Assembly (NCBI RefSeq): GCF_003231305.1
Contig: NZ_QKVM01000061.1
Coordinates: forward strand, 1-36,419
Length of the DNA: 36,419 bases
Reading direction: 5' to 3'
Origin: Pseudomonas sichuanensis
GTDB taxonomy: Bacteria > Pseudomonadota > Gammaproteobacteria > Pseudomonadales > Pseudomonadaceae
The number at the start of each line of letters is the position of its first letter. Within the stretch, counting starts at the first letter, position 1. Below are positions 17,922-25,740 of this stretch, in pieces. Made by a program: the position numbers and the translations under genes. The notes under the pieces are model-generated. The model was given only the letters and a program-made list of their open reading frames with translations, was not told the DNA's origin and made no database searches.

Positions 17922-18811
17922 GCGTCCCCCTGAATACGCTCGGCCAATACCTGCGGCATATCATCAATACCTTCACTGCGTAACATTGACCGGAAAAATT
18001 CATCGGCCAACAACCGACGCAATGCAGTCACGACGAAGAGCAATCGTTGCTCACCGATGTCCGCCTTCTTCACCATCAGGCGCTGACGGCGCACCTCAGT
18101 TTGATAGGCAGTCAGCAACTGGCGAGGAGTGGTCATGCGCTCGCCTCCATGCTGCCTACCATAGCCCTTGCCAAGAACGCGTCTTCGGTCGATCAGACGG
18201 CGCACCTTGATGAGTTCATCTCCTTTCAACAATCCACTTTCATAGGCTTCGACCATGGCGGCCTGGACCTGGGCATCGTCAGACCGTGCCACATGGATCG
18301 CGACTTTAATCGGTAGCCAGCCCTTTTCGACGGCAGCGATAAGGCGCTCCTCTCCCTGCCGCAACAAGATCAGAATGCCGCCAACATAGGCACGGTCCAA
18401 GCAGGTTTTCTGGGCAATCTGCCTGATGGAGTAACCACGCTCGTGCAGTACGTTGATCGCCATCAGCAAGTCGCGGTTCGAGTGCTTACGTCGCGCCAGA
18501 TTCTCTACCAGGCTGATGAGATAGCGGTCCGCCTCAACCGCCGTCACCACGACCGCCGGAATGGCCGACTCCCCCAGGACCTTGAAGGCTTCGAAGCGCC
18601 CCTGCCCACAGATCAGGTCGAAACTCGAACCGTTACGGGTCACCGTGATCGGTCGTTTCAACCCCAGACTCGCAATGTTTTCCACCAGGCGTGCAAACAC
18701 TTGTTGATTGCGACTACGCGGATTGAGCACGCGAATATCCGCGAGTGGGATCTGCGCAATAGGCGCCGCCTGCGCCACATGAAGTGCAAGATGCTCTCCC
18801 GATGTGGCCAT
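17918..18811 (-). CDS. ParB-like protein with N-terminal ParB/Srx domain
   Basis: The 297-aa protein carries IPLADIRVLNPRSRN (about residues 21-35), ASLGLKRPITV, ICGQGRFEAFKVLG (about 67-80; the position of the GERR box of ParB) and SLVENLARRKHS (the ENLQR box). An HTH follows (GYSIRQIAQKTCLDRAYV, about 125-142). The C-terminal half resembles RepB-type partition proteins. Its ATG overlaps the recombinase stop by one base (TAATG). The CTP-binding boxes are altered compared with chromosomal ParB, so CTPase activity is uncertain. Confidence 0.82.
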   Translation of the reverse strand: MATSGEHLALHVAQAAPIAQIPLADIRVLNPRSRNQQVFARLVENIASLGLKRPITVTRNGSSFDLICGQGRFEAFKVLGESAIPAVVVTAVEADRYLISLVENLARRKHSNRDLLMAINVLHERGYSIRQIAQKTCLDRAYVGGILILLRQGEERLIAAVEKGWLPIKVAIHVARSDDAQVQAAMVEAYESGLLKGDELIKVRRLIDRRRVLGKGYGRQHGGERMTTPRQLLTAYQTEVRRQRLMVKKADIGEQRLLFVVTALRRLLADEFFRSMLRSEGIDDMPQVLAERIQGDA

Positions 18812-20364
18812 TACGCAGCGCTCCCTAGGGGTATGCGTCGACTCAGGGCCGCTAGGATATCCAAGCTGCTGAACCGGTAGAGTTCCAATTCACGCGGATT
18901 AGTATCTCCCAGACGCAGGTGAGGTGCCGCCAAATCGATCATGGGAAAGAGGTAGTAATCAAGCACCTCCTGCTCACCGGGGAGCATGCGAACAGCGACA
19001 GTAAGGTCAGGTAACAAACCGAAATCGAAGCGTAGCTGCCAACGTCTGCGCACTGACTCTGAGCATTGACAGCGGCATAGCACCACCGAGATCGAGAACT
19101 CATCATTAACCCAAACCAGTTGAGTCTGGGGATCGACCGCAATGCGCCCTCCGACAAGACGAATGCGCTCCTGCGTGTCGGCCAAGATGTGCGGATACAG
19201 CTCTCGCAGCCGGCGATTAGCCTCCAGAAAGCTGTAGTCCCGTGCGGGGGAATAGCCAATCAGGCTGTAGCTGCGTAGCAAACTACCAAAGCGCTGGCGA
19301 TAACAACTGCTGGAGGGGCAATCCTCTTGCTCATCAATGATCAACCCAGAAAGACAACCTCGCTCCGCAAATAGTTGCTTCAGCGTGGCCAGCATTTGCT
19401 CATCAGTCCAGTGCCGTGACCGCGCTCGAATAATGGCTTGCGCCGCGAGAAACAATCCGTGGTCAACCACTGAGGAGAAGGCACTGTCGGCCCGCACCAA
19501 CTGATCAACCGGATTGGGTGTACGGGGCTGTTTCAGCTTGCCAGAAGTGCGATTCCAGACGTTGTTACCGATGTATTTTTCGTTGATCAGGACCTGATGC
19601 ACTACGCCCCGTGTCCACGGTCGCTGGAAGTCTGTAAGAAGTCCACGCCGATTCAGTTGCGTTGCAATTTCAGCTTCGGTTCGACCTTCCCTGACAAAGG
19701 TCTGGTAAATGTCTTGAACGACCTGTTGCTCGGACTCGGGACCTGGCGTGAGGATTACCCGATCCGTCTGAAGGCTTTTGTACTCTCCCCGATCCAAGAT
19801 TACTTTACGCTGCCCAGTTTGATCAATAAGTTGACGACGCAATCCATATCCAGCCGGGCCACCTTGTCGGTAGCCTAGCTGGATCAAGCGCGACTGCCCC
19901 GCAAACACCTTGACGGACAGCTCACGGCTGTACTCACCAGCCATCATGCGTTTAACACTCTTGATGATGCTGGATACCGGTGAGCCATCGTTAACGAACT
20001 GTTCGGCGCAATATTCGACCTTGACACCAGCCTGCCGACATCGAACTTCGTAGCTGGCGCTAACATCAGGGTCCTGAAAGCGCCCCCAGCGACTTACGTC
20101 ATAGACCAGAACTACAGAGAAATCGGACTGACCCGAGTCGACGTCTCGAAGTAGCTGCTGAAGAGCTTCCCGACCATCCAGGCTCAAGCCACTTTTCCCC
20201 GCATCGGTATATAGCCGGACGATCTCCAGCTCATGTGCTGCCGCATAAACGCGAATGGCATCCAGCTGGTTTTCAGTGGAGTACTGCTGGTGCTCCGTCG
20301 ACATGCGGACATAGGCAGCAGCTCTATTGCTGCCCTCGGTCGTGGATAGATGTGCTCGTCTCAT
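18811..20364 (-). CDS. Large serine recombinase
   Basis: The 517-aa protein has an N-terminal resolvase catalytic domain: AAAYVRMSTEHQQYSTENQ with catalytic S22 and R20, VYDVSRWGRFQD and a long helix through SVKRMMAGEYSRELS. A recombinase domain follows (GGPAGYGLRR near 175; ATQLNRRGLLT; VHQVLINEKYIGNNVW). The C-terminal part has cysteine-rich spots (CPSSSCYRQ and CRCQCS) but not the usual zinc ribbon spacing. This domain order fits large serine integrases or transposases. It is the first gene of the recombinase-ParB-RepB operon and is divergent from the 117-aa gene at 20487. Confidence 0.9.
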   Translation of the reverse strand: MRRAHLSTTEGSNRAAAYVRMSTEHQQYSTENQLDAIRVYAAAHELEIVRLYTDAGKSGLSLDGREALQQLLRDVDSGQSDFSVVLVYDVSRWGRFQDPDVSASYEVRCRQAGVKVEYCAEQFVNDGSPVSSIIKSVKRMMAGEYSRELSVKVFAGQSRLIQLGYRQGGPAGYGLRRQLIDQTGQRKVILDRGEYKSLQTDRVILTPGPESEQQVVQDIYQTFVREGRTEAEIATQLNRRGLLTDFQRPWTRGVVHQVLINEKYIGNNVWNRTSGKLKQPRTPNPVDQLVRADSAFSSVVDHGLFLAAQAIIRARSRHWTDEQMLATLKQLFAERGCLSGLIIDEQEDCPSSSCYRQRFGSLLRSYSLIGYSPARDYSFLEANRRLRELYPHILADTQERIRLVGGRIAVDPQTQLVWVNDEFSISVVLCRCQCSESVRRRWQLRFDFGLLPDLTVAVRMLPGEQEVLDYYLFPMIDLAAPHLRLGDTNPRELELYRFSSLDILAALSRRIPLGSAA

Positions 20365-20486
20365 TTGTAGATCGATGCCCCCTTAGCGACTTGGGGTCTA
20401 CACCCATGTCAAGCCGTAGACTGCACTACACCTGCCGGCCTACATCAGATGCGCTACTCACGAATATAAAGAGGAGATACGGAAAG
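20365..20486. promoter_or_regulatory. Divergent promoter region of the recombinase operon
   Basis: 122 bp separate the recombinase start from the divergent small gene. A clear ribosome site (GAGGAG, 20471-20476) serves the plus-strand gene. CTACA-containing repeats occur around 20398-20446. Such a shared region is a likely place for autoregulation, but no operator can be proven by eye. Confidence 0.4.
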
Positions 20487-20840
20487 ATGATCACTAAAAT
20501 GGGTAATTCATTTCCAATCTGTGCACAAACTTACGCCGGAGCCCTAGCTGCTGCCTTACGCACCGAATTAGGCACGTCACATCGCGCAATTAAGACGCTG
20601 CGTCATTGGACCGATGCCAGTGAACGCACGGCTAAGCATTGGCTGGCAGGCAGCCATGGCCCGAGCGGCCTTCATTTGATTGAATTAATGCGACATTCCG
20701 ACTATGTCCTTCAGGCGGTGCTTGAATTGGCGCAGCGGAACTCGTCCGTGGCAGTGGTCTGGCTTCCCGCTTTGCGCGAGCGCTTGCTTGACGTCGCGGA
20801 AATGATCGAGGCTTGCCTGGGTCCTGGCAACGCTCACTGA
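20487..20840 (+). CDS. 117-aa HTH-like small protein, divergent from recombinase
   Basis: From ATG 20487 (ribosome site GAGGAG 10 bp upstream) the product contains AAALRTELGTSHRAIKTLRHWT followed by ASERTAKHWLAGSHGPSG and HLIELMRHSDYVLQAVLELA. The middle segment reads like a helix-turn-helix (S-E-R-T-A-K-H-W as recognition helix). I recall related proteins in proteobacterial mobile elements close to serine recombinase genes. It is probably a regulator or DNA-binding accessory of the recombinase operon (inference). The much longer open frame from 20235 would run into the recombinase gene and is not preferred. Confidence 0.7.
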   Translation: MITKMGNSFPICAQTYAGALAAALRTELGTSHRAIKTLRHWTDASERTAKHWLAGSHGPSGLHLIELMRHSDYVLQAVLELAQRNSSVAVVWLPALRERLLDVAEMIEACLGPGNAH

Positions 20841-21141
20841 CAGCCCTTTGCGCGGTCTCCCAGCCTCTCTAACGCTGTAGCCTGAATCCTCCGTGTTCAG
20901 AAGATTCCAAGCCATTGAAACTATGTAGATTCAGCACTTGAAGAGTGCGGGATGTCCAAGGCTAAAAGGCTGGTGGCGGGACTACTGCTCAGCTGGATGT
21001 CCGTAGTTAGCCGATTGCTGCCGCTCTCCACAGGCAGCTTTGGGTCGATAGCGGTCACTCACTAACGGCAGATAACGGCTCTCGGCGGACCTCACTGATG
21101 CGGTGTGGTTCAGCGCTGCTGTGCCTAAGACCTGGGATCGC
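20841..21141. other. Gap with no recognised gene
   Basis: About 300 bp between the 117-aa gene and the convergent HTH gene. No frame with a ribosome site or familiar sequence; this may contain the right boundary of the recombinase module, but no terminal repeat is evident. Confidence 0.45.
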
Positions 21142-21372
21142 TCACATCCCCTCAAACAGGGCGGCGATAGTCACGCCCAGGGCATCCGCCAGGACCTTGA
21201 TGGCGTTGATGGACGGATTGGCACCGCCAGTCTCAATGCGAGACATGTAGGTCCTGGCGAAGCCGCACCGATCAGCAAAGGCTTCTTGGCTCATGCCCAT
21301 AGCCACACGCAGCTCCCTGACTCGGGTGCCGAACTGATGCTGAAGCGCTGGGGAGGGTGGTGGTGCAGGCAT
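21142..21372 (-). CDS. XRE-family transcriptional regulator
   Basis: This 76-aa protein is a single HTH domain of Cro/C1 type: FGTRVRELRVAMGMSQEAFA, then GFARTYMSRIETGGANPS and LADALGVTIAALFEGM. Length and pattern resemble the small control proteins of mobile elements and restriction systems. It is divergent from the 256-aa gene at 21544 and a direct repeat (CTAATCG twice) lies between them, so it may control both. No methylase or restriction gene is adjacent. Confidence 0.88.
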   Translation of the reverse strand: MPAPPPSPALQHQFGTRVRELRVAMGMSQEAFADRCGFARTYMSRIETGGANPSINAIKVLADALGVTIAALFEGM

Positions 21373-21396
21373 TCCCCCATGGTCGGGTGATGTGAT

Positions 21397-21418
21397 CTAA
21401 TCGGACACACACTAATCG
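21397..21418. promoter_or_regulatory. Candidate operator: direct repeat CTAATCG
   Basis: Two exact CTAATCG copies (21397-21403 and 21412-21418), 15 bp apart, lie just upstream of the XRE gene and in the divergent promoter region. They are a plausible binding site for that regulator; function is inferred from position only. Confidence 0.35.
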
Positions 21419-21543
21419 TGACATTGCGGTAGGGCAGGACGCCTATACCCCGCGCCAGGAAAGGCCAGATTGCTATTACCCTGGGTTCGCAAGCTTAGCG
21501 ATGGTGAGTCCTCATAAGTCTATCGAAGGCAGGAAATCCCAGA

Positions 21544-22314
21544 GTGAGAGTGAAGATTGAGGGTGAAATCACCCCGGACCGCATGGCGAGAGCCGTGGAG
21601 AGTGCATTGAGGCTGCTGGCTTCCGCCGACCCTGACGCGAAGTTCTACGGTGCCAACCTGTATCTGAATTCGTATGGCATGGATGGAGAGTCGTTCGATG
21701 TCGTGGATGATGACCAGAACCCACTTGGGTTGCGTATTTCTGCTCCAGCAGGCACTGCAGTCAAACCCGCATTGACTTCCGAAGCTAAGCAGCGGCGGAA
21801 GGCCGTTCGTGAAGAACAACAGCAGCGTGAGCTTGAAGCAGCTGAACGCTGCCGCCAGGAGGATGCAGAGCGTCTACGAAAGCGCCAGGCCGAGGCGGCG
21901 CGAGCAGCTAAGGCTAAGGAGACATTTGAAGCATTGAACGCACTAACCTCCCAACTGTTGGATTCAGACTCCCAGCGACTTGTTGATGGTTTCAACGAGG
22001 TCATACGGGCGAGCTGGCAAGCATTGGGGCCCACAGAGACGCAAGGCCCAAAGAAGGGTGAGCCTAAGCCATTGCCTGTGTTCACCACTGTCGACGGAAA
22101 ATTGGTACTTGCAACGCCTGCTTGGAAGGCCACGCGATGGATGCTCAACCCTGTTGGTACTCCACGAGAGGGGCTCATTGCTCCCGTCTGGACCTTTAGT
22201 GCCTGGGTAGCGGCCGTCGAAGGCTTCTTGAAAATCATGGAGAGCATGAGCGGGCCACTGCCCGAAGTGATTAAGGTCGGTCCATATCACGCCACAATTG
22301 AGTGCCAAGCCTGA
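21544..22314 (+). CDS. Hypothetical 256-aa coiled-coil protein
   Basis: The frame starts with GTG 21544, behind a ribosome site AGGAAAT. Residues 1-75 form a compact domain (MRVKIEGEITPDRM, FYGANLYLNSYGMDGESF). Residues about 80-140 are rich in Glu, Arg, Gln and Ala (KQRRKAVREEQQQRELEAAE) and should be a coiled coil. The C-terminal 100 residues are mixed and end in VGPYHATIECQA. I do not recognise a function; similar N-termini occur in hypothetical proteins of prophages and islands as far as I remember. It is divergent from the XRE regulator. Confidence 0.7.
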   Translation: MRVKIEGEITPDRMARAVESALRLLASADPDAKFYGANLYLNSYGMDGESFDVVDDDQNPLGLRISAPAGTAVKPALTSEAKQRRKAVREEQQQRELEAAERCRQEDAERLRKRQAEAARAAKAKETFEALNALTSQLLDSDSQRLVDGFNEVIRASWQALGPTETQGPKKGEPKPLPVFTTVDGKLVLATPAWKATRWMLNPVGTPREGLIAPVWTFSAWVAAVEGFLKIMESMSGPLPEVIKVGPYHATIECQA

Positions 22315-22608
22315 AGAGCTGGCTTAACTCTGAGCAGGGCTGCCATTCCGGCTATGGTCGCGGTTTAATCAGTTCGGCTATGGTTGGGTTCTGTCTAGGT
22401 GCCACTCATGTCGTATTCGCAAAGATGCACCTGAAAGAACTACAGGTACCGGAGATACCCCCCCCCCTAGTGTATGGTGTGGAGGTGTATCAACATTCAG
22501 AGGTGGTAACATGCTTCGCTTGGACTAGACGGGGAGCTCCATCTAAGTTCAATCAGTGATTGCTTTCATTGGCACTTCCAGTGCTGTGATAGGTCCGCCT
22601 GTAAGTCG
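22315..22608. other. Gap; contains a run of ten C
   Basis: No gene is supported. The homopolymer C10 at 22458-22467 is embedded in ATAC(10)TAGTGTAT, which looks like the C-rich operators of CsoR/FrmR-type regulators, but no such gene is near. An 85-codon open frame through this stretch has no ribosome site. Confidence 0.4.
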
Positions 22609-22797
22609 TTACTTCAAAGAGATGGGGAGGGTGGTATCTCTCCCTCTCTGTATAGTTAAGATCATCATCGGTGCCTGGGGCACCAGTCCATTTCTCGTGA
22701 CGTGCCCGTCACCCAGCCACATCAGCTTATCCTGCCGGCAGAGAATAAAGTTAGAGAAGGGCAGACGAAAGCCCCGAAACTCTATCTGCTTATTCAT
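22609..22797 (-). CDS. Possible 62-aa hypothetical protein
   Basis: ATG 22797 opens a frame with protein-like composition (IEFRGFRLPFSNFILCRQDK, LMWLGDGHVTRNGL). No strong ribosome site is seen; a GTG at 22812 would add five residues. It lies downstream of the helicase on the same strand, behind a probable terminator. Unrecognised; may be a real small gene. Confidence 0.4.
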   Translation of the reverse strand: MNKQIEFRGFRLPFSNFILCRQDKLMWLGDGHVTRNGLVPQAPMMILTIQRGRDTTLPISLK

Positions 22798-22937
22798 GTG
22801 ACGGTATGTCACTCTTATTAATTTTTATGTGCTTCTTCGTTGTATAGAAGTGATGGTGCACCAGTAACTCTACAGATGCGCTACTCTGCAACATACCGTT
22901 TCCTATGTGGGTGCACATGTAGAACTAGGATCAAGAT

Positions 22938-22970
22938 CAAGGGCGGGGCTTCTGCCCCCCTTCTTCTCTA
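22938..22970. terminator. Probable terminator after the helicase gene
   Basis: A GC-rich stem around GGGGC-TTCT-GCCCC is flanked by AAGGG on one side and a pyrimidine-rich TTCTTCTCT tail on the other. It could act in either direction and lies about 90 bp past the helicase stop. Confidence 0.5.
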
Positions 22971-23015
22971 ATTAATAGAGTTCGACAATTTTGGCAGGGT
23001 TGCAGTGGTAGATGT

Positions 23016-23046
23016 AACCTTTCCTTAGAAGTATTAAGGATAGGTT
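23016..23046. repeat. 12-bp inverted repeat downstream of the helicase
   Basis: AACCTTTCCTTA and TAAGGATAGGTT (one mismatch) flank a 7-nt loop, 15 bp after the helicase stop on the minus strand. It is probably an RNA hairpin protecting or ending the helicase mRNA. Confidence 0.5.
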
Positions 23047-23060
23047 GCACATTCAGGTGG

Positions 23061-24497
23061 TCAAGCGGCAGTAGTCAATACCCTCATAGAGTCGATCTTT
23101 CTCCGGCTCACTCCAGTCTGCCTACTGATTGCCGCTGTAGTCATGCCTGACCGTATCAAACTGGTGATTGTCTGTTCTTGCTGCATGGAGAGTCTCCTAC
23201 CATCCCGTTTCGTTTCCATTTTAGTGCTTAGCGACCAGTCAACAATAGCATGGGGGAAATAGGTAGAGCGGAGGTATTCTGCAACACGGCCATCTTGGAC
23301 GTATACTTGGATGTCCTGTGTATTATCCCAGCAGCGGACAGCGGTACGCGTAAAAACCTGCAATGATCGTTCAAGTAATCGGTTCGTGATGAAGGCCTCC
23401 TTGAAGTCACGCCCATATTTCTTTGCTTGATACTCCAGTCCCAGCTTTTCTGCTGGGCTTGGGTTGCCACCGAACAAGAGTATAGCTTGAGTGGCGCTGG
23501 AAAAAGCGTTAAGCCCTTGGCACTCTACAGGGACGTATACTACGCCTGGCGTATTATCTAGCTCTGCCCAATCATTTGCGCATAGAAGGGGATTTTTCTC
23601 TGCATGCTCCAGTACCCTCCTTAAGATGCGGTCGATTACGTGTTCCTCACCTTCTCGTTTCATCACCTTGGCCTTGCTGAAAATCTCACCCTGAGGCATC
23701 ACGGGATAGATTGTCACTCCGCAGTATTGTAGGCCTCGCTGTGGTGTGAATACTGAGTCACAGAACCGAAAACCGTGTAACTCTGCAAGAACTTCAAATT
23801 CGGTATTGGCAATGTTTGCCGCCAGTACGTGGACTTCGACAGCAGAGGCTATAATCTTCCACCAGGATTTGAACTCCTCTACGGCACGGACGCATCTCTT
23901 ATCTGATGTCTTGGCTTGGTCTATGAAGACATTGATCTCACACAGCAGTAGGCGAAATATATTTGCTGCTGAATTTCCCAGTGTCGAGCTGTCCAGTTTC
24001 CTTGCCCCATAAAACCGTGCTACCTGGTCTTCCACCTCTTCAAGCATTCCGTCCTGGATGAATAGCTGTCCTTCGCTTTCAAATGTGTATGCAAGTACAC
24101 GTTGAAGTTCCACGGGTGTGAGAGTGTAGTTTGGGTAGTCAACAACTTTTGGAAGCTCGTCGATGATGAGTGTCCACGGCCTTAACAGTTCTGGTGTCAC
24201 CTTGCGGATTGATTCGTGTGTGCAGATAATGAGTGTATTATCAACCTGTAAAAGTTCTTCGCTTAATTTGGTTGTTACGGACTTGTAGCTGCGGTGGTCA
24301 ATAGCCAGGTATGGCAGTTTAAGTGACTGCATCCGGATTGTTACTTCGTTAATCAATCGCGTAGTTGGTAGCGCAATGAGGACTCTCCGGCCTTCTGCAA
24401 GTAGGTTTGGAAGTCTAGAGATCACGCTTTCTGTCTTTCCGGAGCCTGGGGCGCCAATGGCTGCATAGATGATTCTATTTGATTTTGTCTGATTCAT
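23061..24497 (-). CDS. SF2-like helicase/ATPase with C-terminal HTH (replication-type)
   Basis: From ATG 24497 (ribosome site AGGA 8 bp upstream) the protein has 478 aa. Walker A is GAPGSGKT (15-22), followed by motif Ia-like ALPTTRLINE (42-51), a DExx box IIDE (111-114), VECQGLN...GGNPSP (324-348) and RSLQVFTRTAVR (377-388) at the place of helicase motif VI. A resolvase-like HTH (MTTAAISRQTGVSRRKIDSM, about 452-471) ends the protein. The layout resembles origin-binding or replication helicases of plasmids, phages and satellites. A GTG at 24542 would add 15 residues without a ribosome site. Exact role is unproven; replication of the island is the best guess. Confidence 0.72.
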   Translation of the reverse strand: MNQTKSNRIIYAAIGAPGSGKTESVISRLPNLLAEGRRVLIALPTTRLINEVTIRMQSLKLPYLAIDHRSYKSVTTKLSEELLQVDNTLIICTHESIRKVTPELLRPWTLIIDELPKVVDYPNYTLTPVELQRVLAYTFESEGQLFIQDGMLEEVEDQVARFYGARKLDSSTLGNSAANIFRLLLCEINVFIDQAKTSDKRCVRAVEEFKSWWKIIASAVEVHVLAANIANTEFEVLAELHGFRFCDSVFTPQRGLQYCGVTIYPVMPQGEIFSKAKVMKREGEEHVIDRILRRVLEHAEKNPLLCANDWAELDNTPGVVYVPVECQGLNAFSSATQAILLFGGNPSPAEKLGLEYQAKKYGRDFKEAFITNRLLERSLQVFTRTAVRCWDNTQDIQVYVQDGRVAEYLRSTYFPHAIVDWSLSTKMETKRDGRRLSMQQEQTITSLIRSGMTTAAISRQTGVSRRKIDSMRVLTTAA

Positions 24498-25062
24498 TTC
24501 TAAGTTCCTGGTTTGTGGTGGGCGCAACTCCCCTGTCTTCACCTGTTTGCACGAGGTGATAATGTATGGCGGTAATACAATAGTTCACACTTGCGATGTG
24601 CGTGCTGTGCGGCGGCTGGTGTCTATGTGTCAACGCTTGCTACGAGGTGCTGCTGGTCCAGCGAGTCGGCTGGTGGAGTCGATAATATGAAGTTTTACGG
24701 GTGTGTCAACAGCGAAATGTTTGGGTGTGTTCTTTCATATTGTTAAGTTTGAGGGTGTTGGTGATTGTAATTTTCAAACTTTACTTTTTTCACTGGCCGG
24801 GACTTCTATTTGAACTTTTCGCCTTCGTCGGCTAACACGCCTGCATCGGTACGGATGCGGTCTGCCTTGACGCGGGATAGCCGCCCGCCGAAGATCGTCC
24901 GTAAGAAAAGGCAGGGGGCAGGAAATTTTTTTCTCCGGGCCTAGGAAATGAGTGTTTCGGCAGGCGAAGGCATCATGCAGCGGCATCGATGACCCGCCAC
25001 GTTGCGACATTCGGACGTCTGCTCACCACTGCGGTGCAGCAGAGATCATCTGGAGAGAGTGC
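24498..25062. other. Gap: A+T-rich leader with GGGTGT repeats
   Basis: The upstream region of the helicase gene. GGGTGT recurs three times (24699, 24722, 24752) in a segment poorer in G+C than its surroundings, so it could hold a promoter or iteron-like sites. On the minus strand 24806-24943 encodes a GC-rich frame ending DAGVLADEGEKFK, perhaps a gene relic, but it is unrecognised and cut by a stop upstream. Confidence 0.35.
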
Positions 25063-25272
25063 GTGAAGCGAACCATTGCTGGGCTGGCGCTGGCTGGAGA
25101 AGCGTTGATCAGAGATGCGATAGGTGCGCAGCGGCGATATCAGGAGGCGCAGGACGCCGGTGCACCTCCTCACGTGGTTGAGCGTCTACGGTTATTAGCA
25201 GCTTCGTTGCACCAAGCGGTCACTGACTACCAGCTCCACGCAAGCGAGAAGCGCCCCTGGACTCTGCACTGA
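25063..25272 (+). CDS. Hypothetical 69-aa protein
   Basis: GTG 25063 follows a strong ribosome site (GGAGAGAG). The helical product contains GEALIRDAIGAQRRYQEAQD and HVVERLRLLAASLHQAVTDY. I recall similar short proteins from Pseudomonas islands and prophages without a known function. It is the last apparently intact gene before the right end of the island. Confidence 0.6.
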   Translation: MKRTIAGLALAGEALIRDAIGAQRRYQEAQDAGAPPHVVERLRLLAASLHQAVTDYQLHASEKRPWTLH

Positions 25273-25294
25273 TCAGTTGACGGGGTAGGCCTGG

Positions 25295-25480
25295 CTAGAG
25301 CCGAATGTGCTGTATAGCCTCCGCCATGGCCTTCAGCGGGCTACGGCTGCCGTACACGCTGAACGTCACAGCTCCATCTTCGTGCCCAGCGATCCGCTTG
25401 ATCAGGGAGTCCTGCACCCCTGCATCACGCAGGTCATCAATCAGCTTTTGGCGATATAGAAGGTCATATCCCTCAGTGCT
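25295..25480 (-). pseudogene. C-terminal relic of another tyrosine recombinase
   Basis: The minus strand reads QKLIDDLRDAGVQDSLIKRI, then AGHEDGAVTFSVYGSRSP and a stop at 25295. The G-H-E-D and V-Y-G motifs are the last catalytic residues of phage integrases. The sequence differs clearly from the end of the intact integrase at 11955-13316, so it comes from another recombinase. An in-frame TGA at 25481-25483 closes the fragment upstream; the rest of the gene is missing. Confidence 0.75.
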
Positions 25481-25536
25481 TCAGATTCAAACTCCAGCCT
25501 GTCAGGATGTAAGTTAGCGCCAAGGGGGAGGAGTAA

Positions 25537-25740
25537 GTGACGATCTCGGATGCCACAAGAGCAATGGCAGGTGTAACAAGTGCTGTCACAACCCCTGTCA
25601 CAAGTCGTTGCCACAGCCCCCTTGCCATGGGTAGGATGGGGCACCCTTACTCCTTGTCGATCTACCCCTCGGCGAACTTCATCTCCCGCGTCTCACCCAT
25701 CAACAACGGCGCATTCGCCTCGGTCACCTCACGGATGTAA
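25537..25740 (+). pseudogene. Integrase-start-like open frame running into the right repeat
   Basis: A strong ribosome site (GGGGGAGGAG) precedes GTG 25537. The first residues include VTSAVTTPVTS, closely like PVTSAVTN at the start of the island integrase. The frame then enters the 129-bp repeat in the wrong frame and stops at 25740. It may be the N-terminal stub of an integrase gene removed by recombination at the att site, or only the arm-site repeats read as protein. Confidence 0.45.
25572..25605 (+). promoter_or_regulatory. Candidate right arm-type integrase sites
   Basis: Three related motifs, TGTAACAAGT (25572), GCTGTCACAA (25582) and TGTCACAAGT (25596), repeat the motifs found at 11981-12000, in the same orientation and with the same spacing of the first two. 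They lie 67 bp inside the right end of the island. Confidence 0.5.

Noticed and set aside
24774..25010. Minus-strand frames near 24806-24943, one ending DAGVLADEGEKFK
   Set aside because: They look protein-like in part but are short, broken by a stop and unrecognised; possibly a gene relic, not claimed as a gene.
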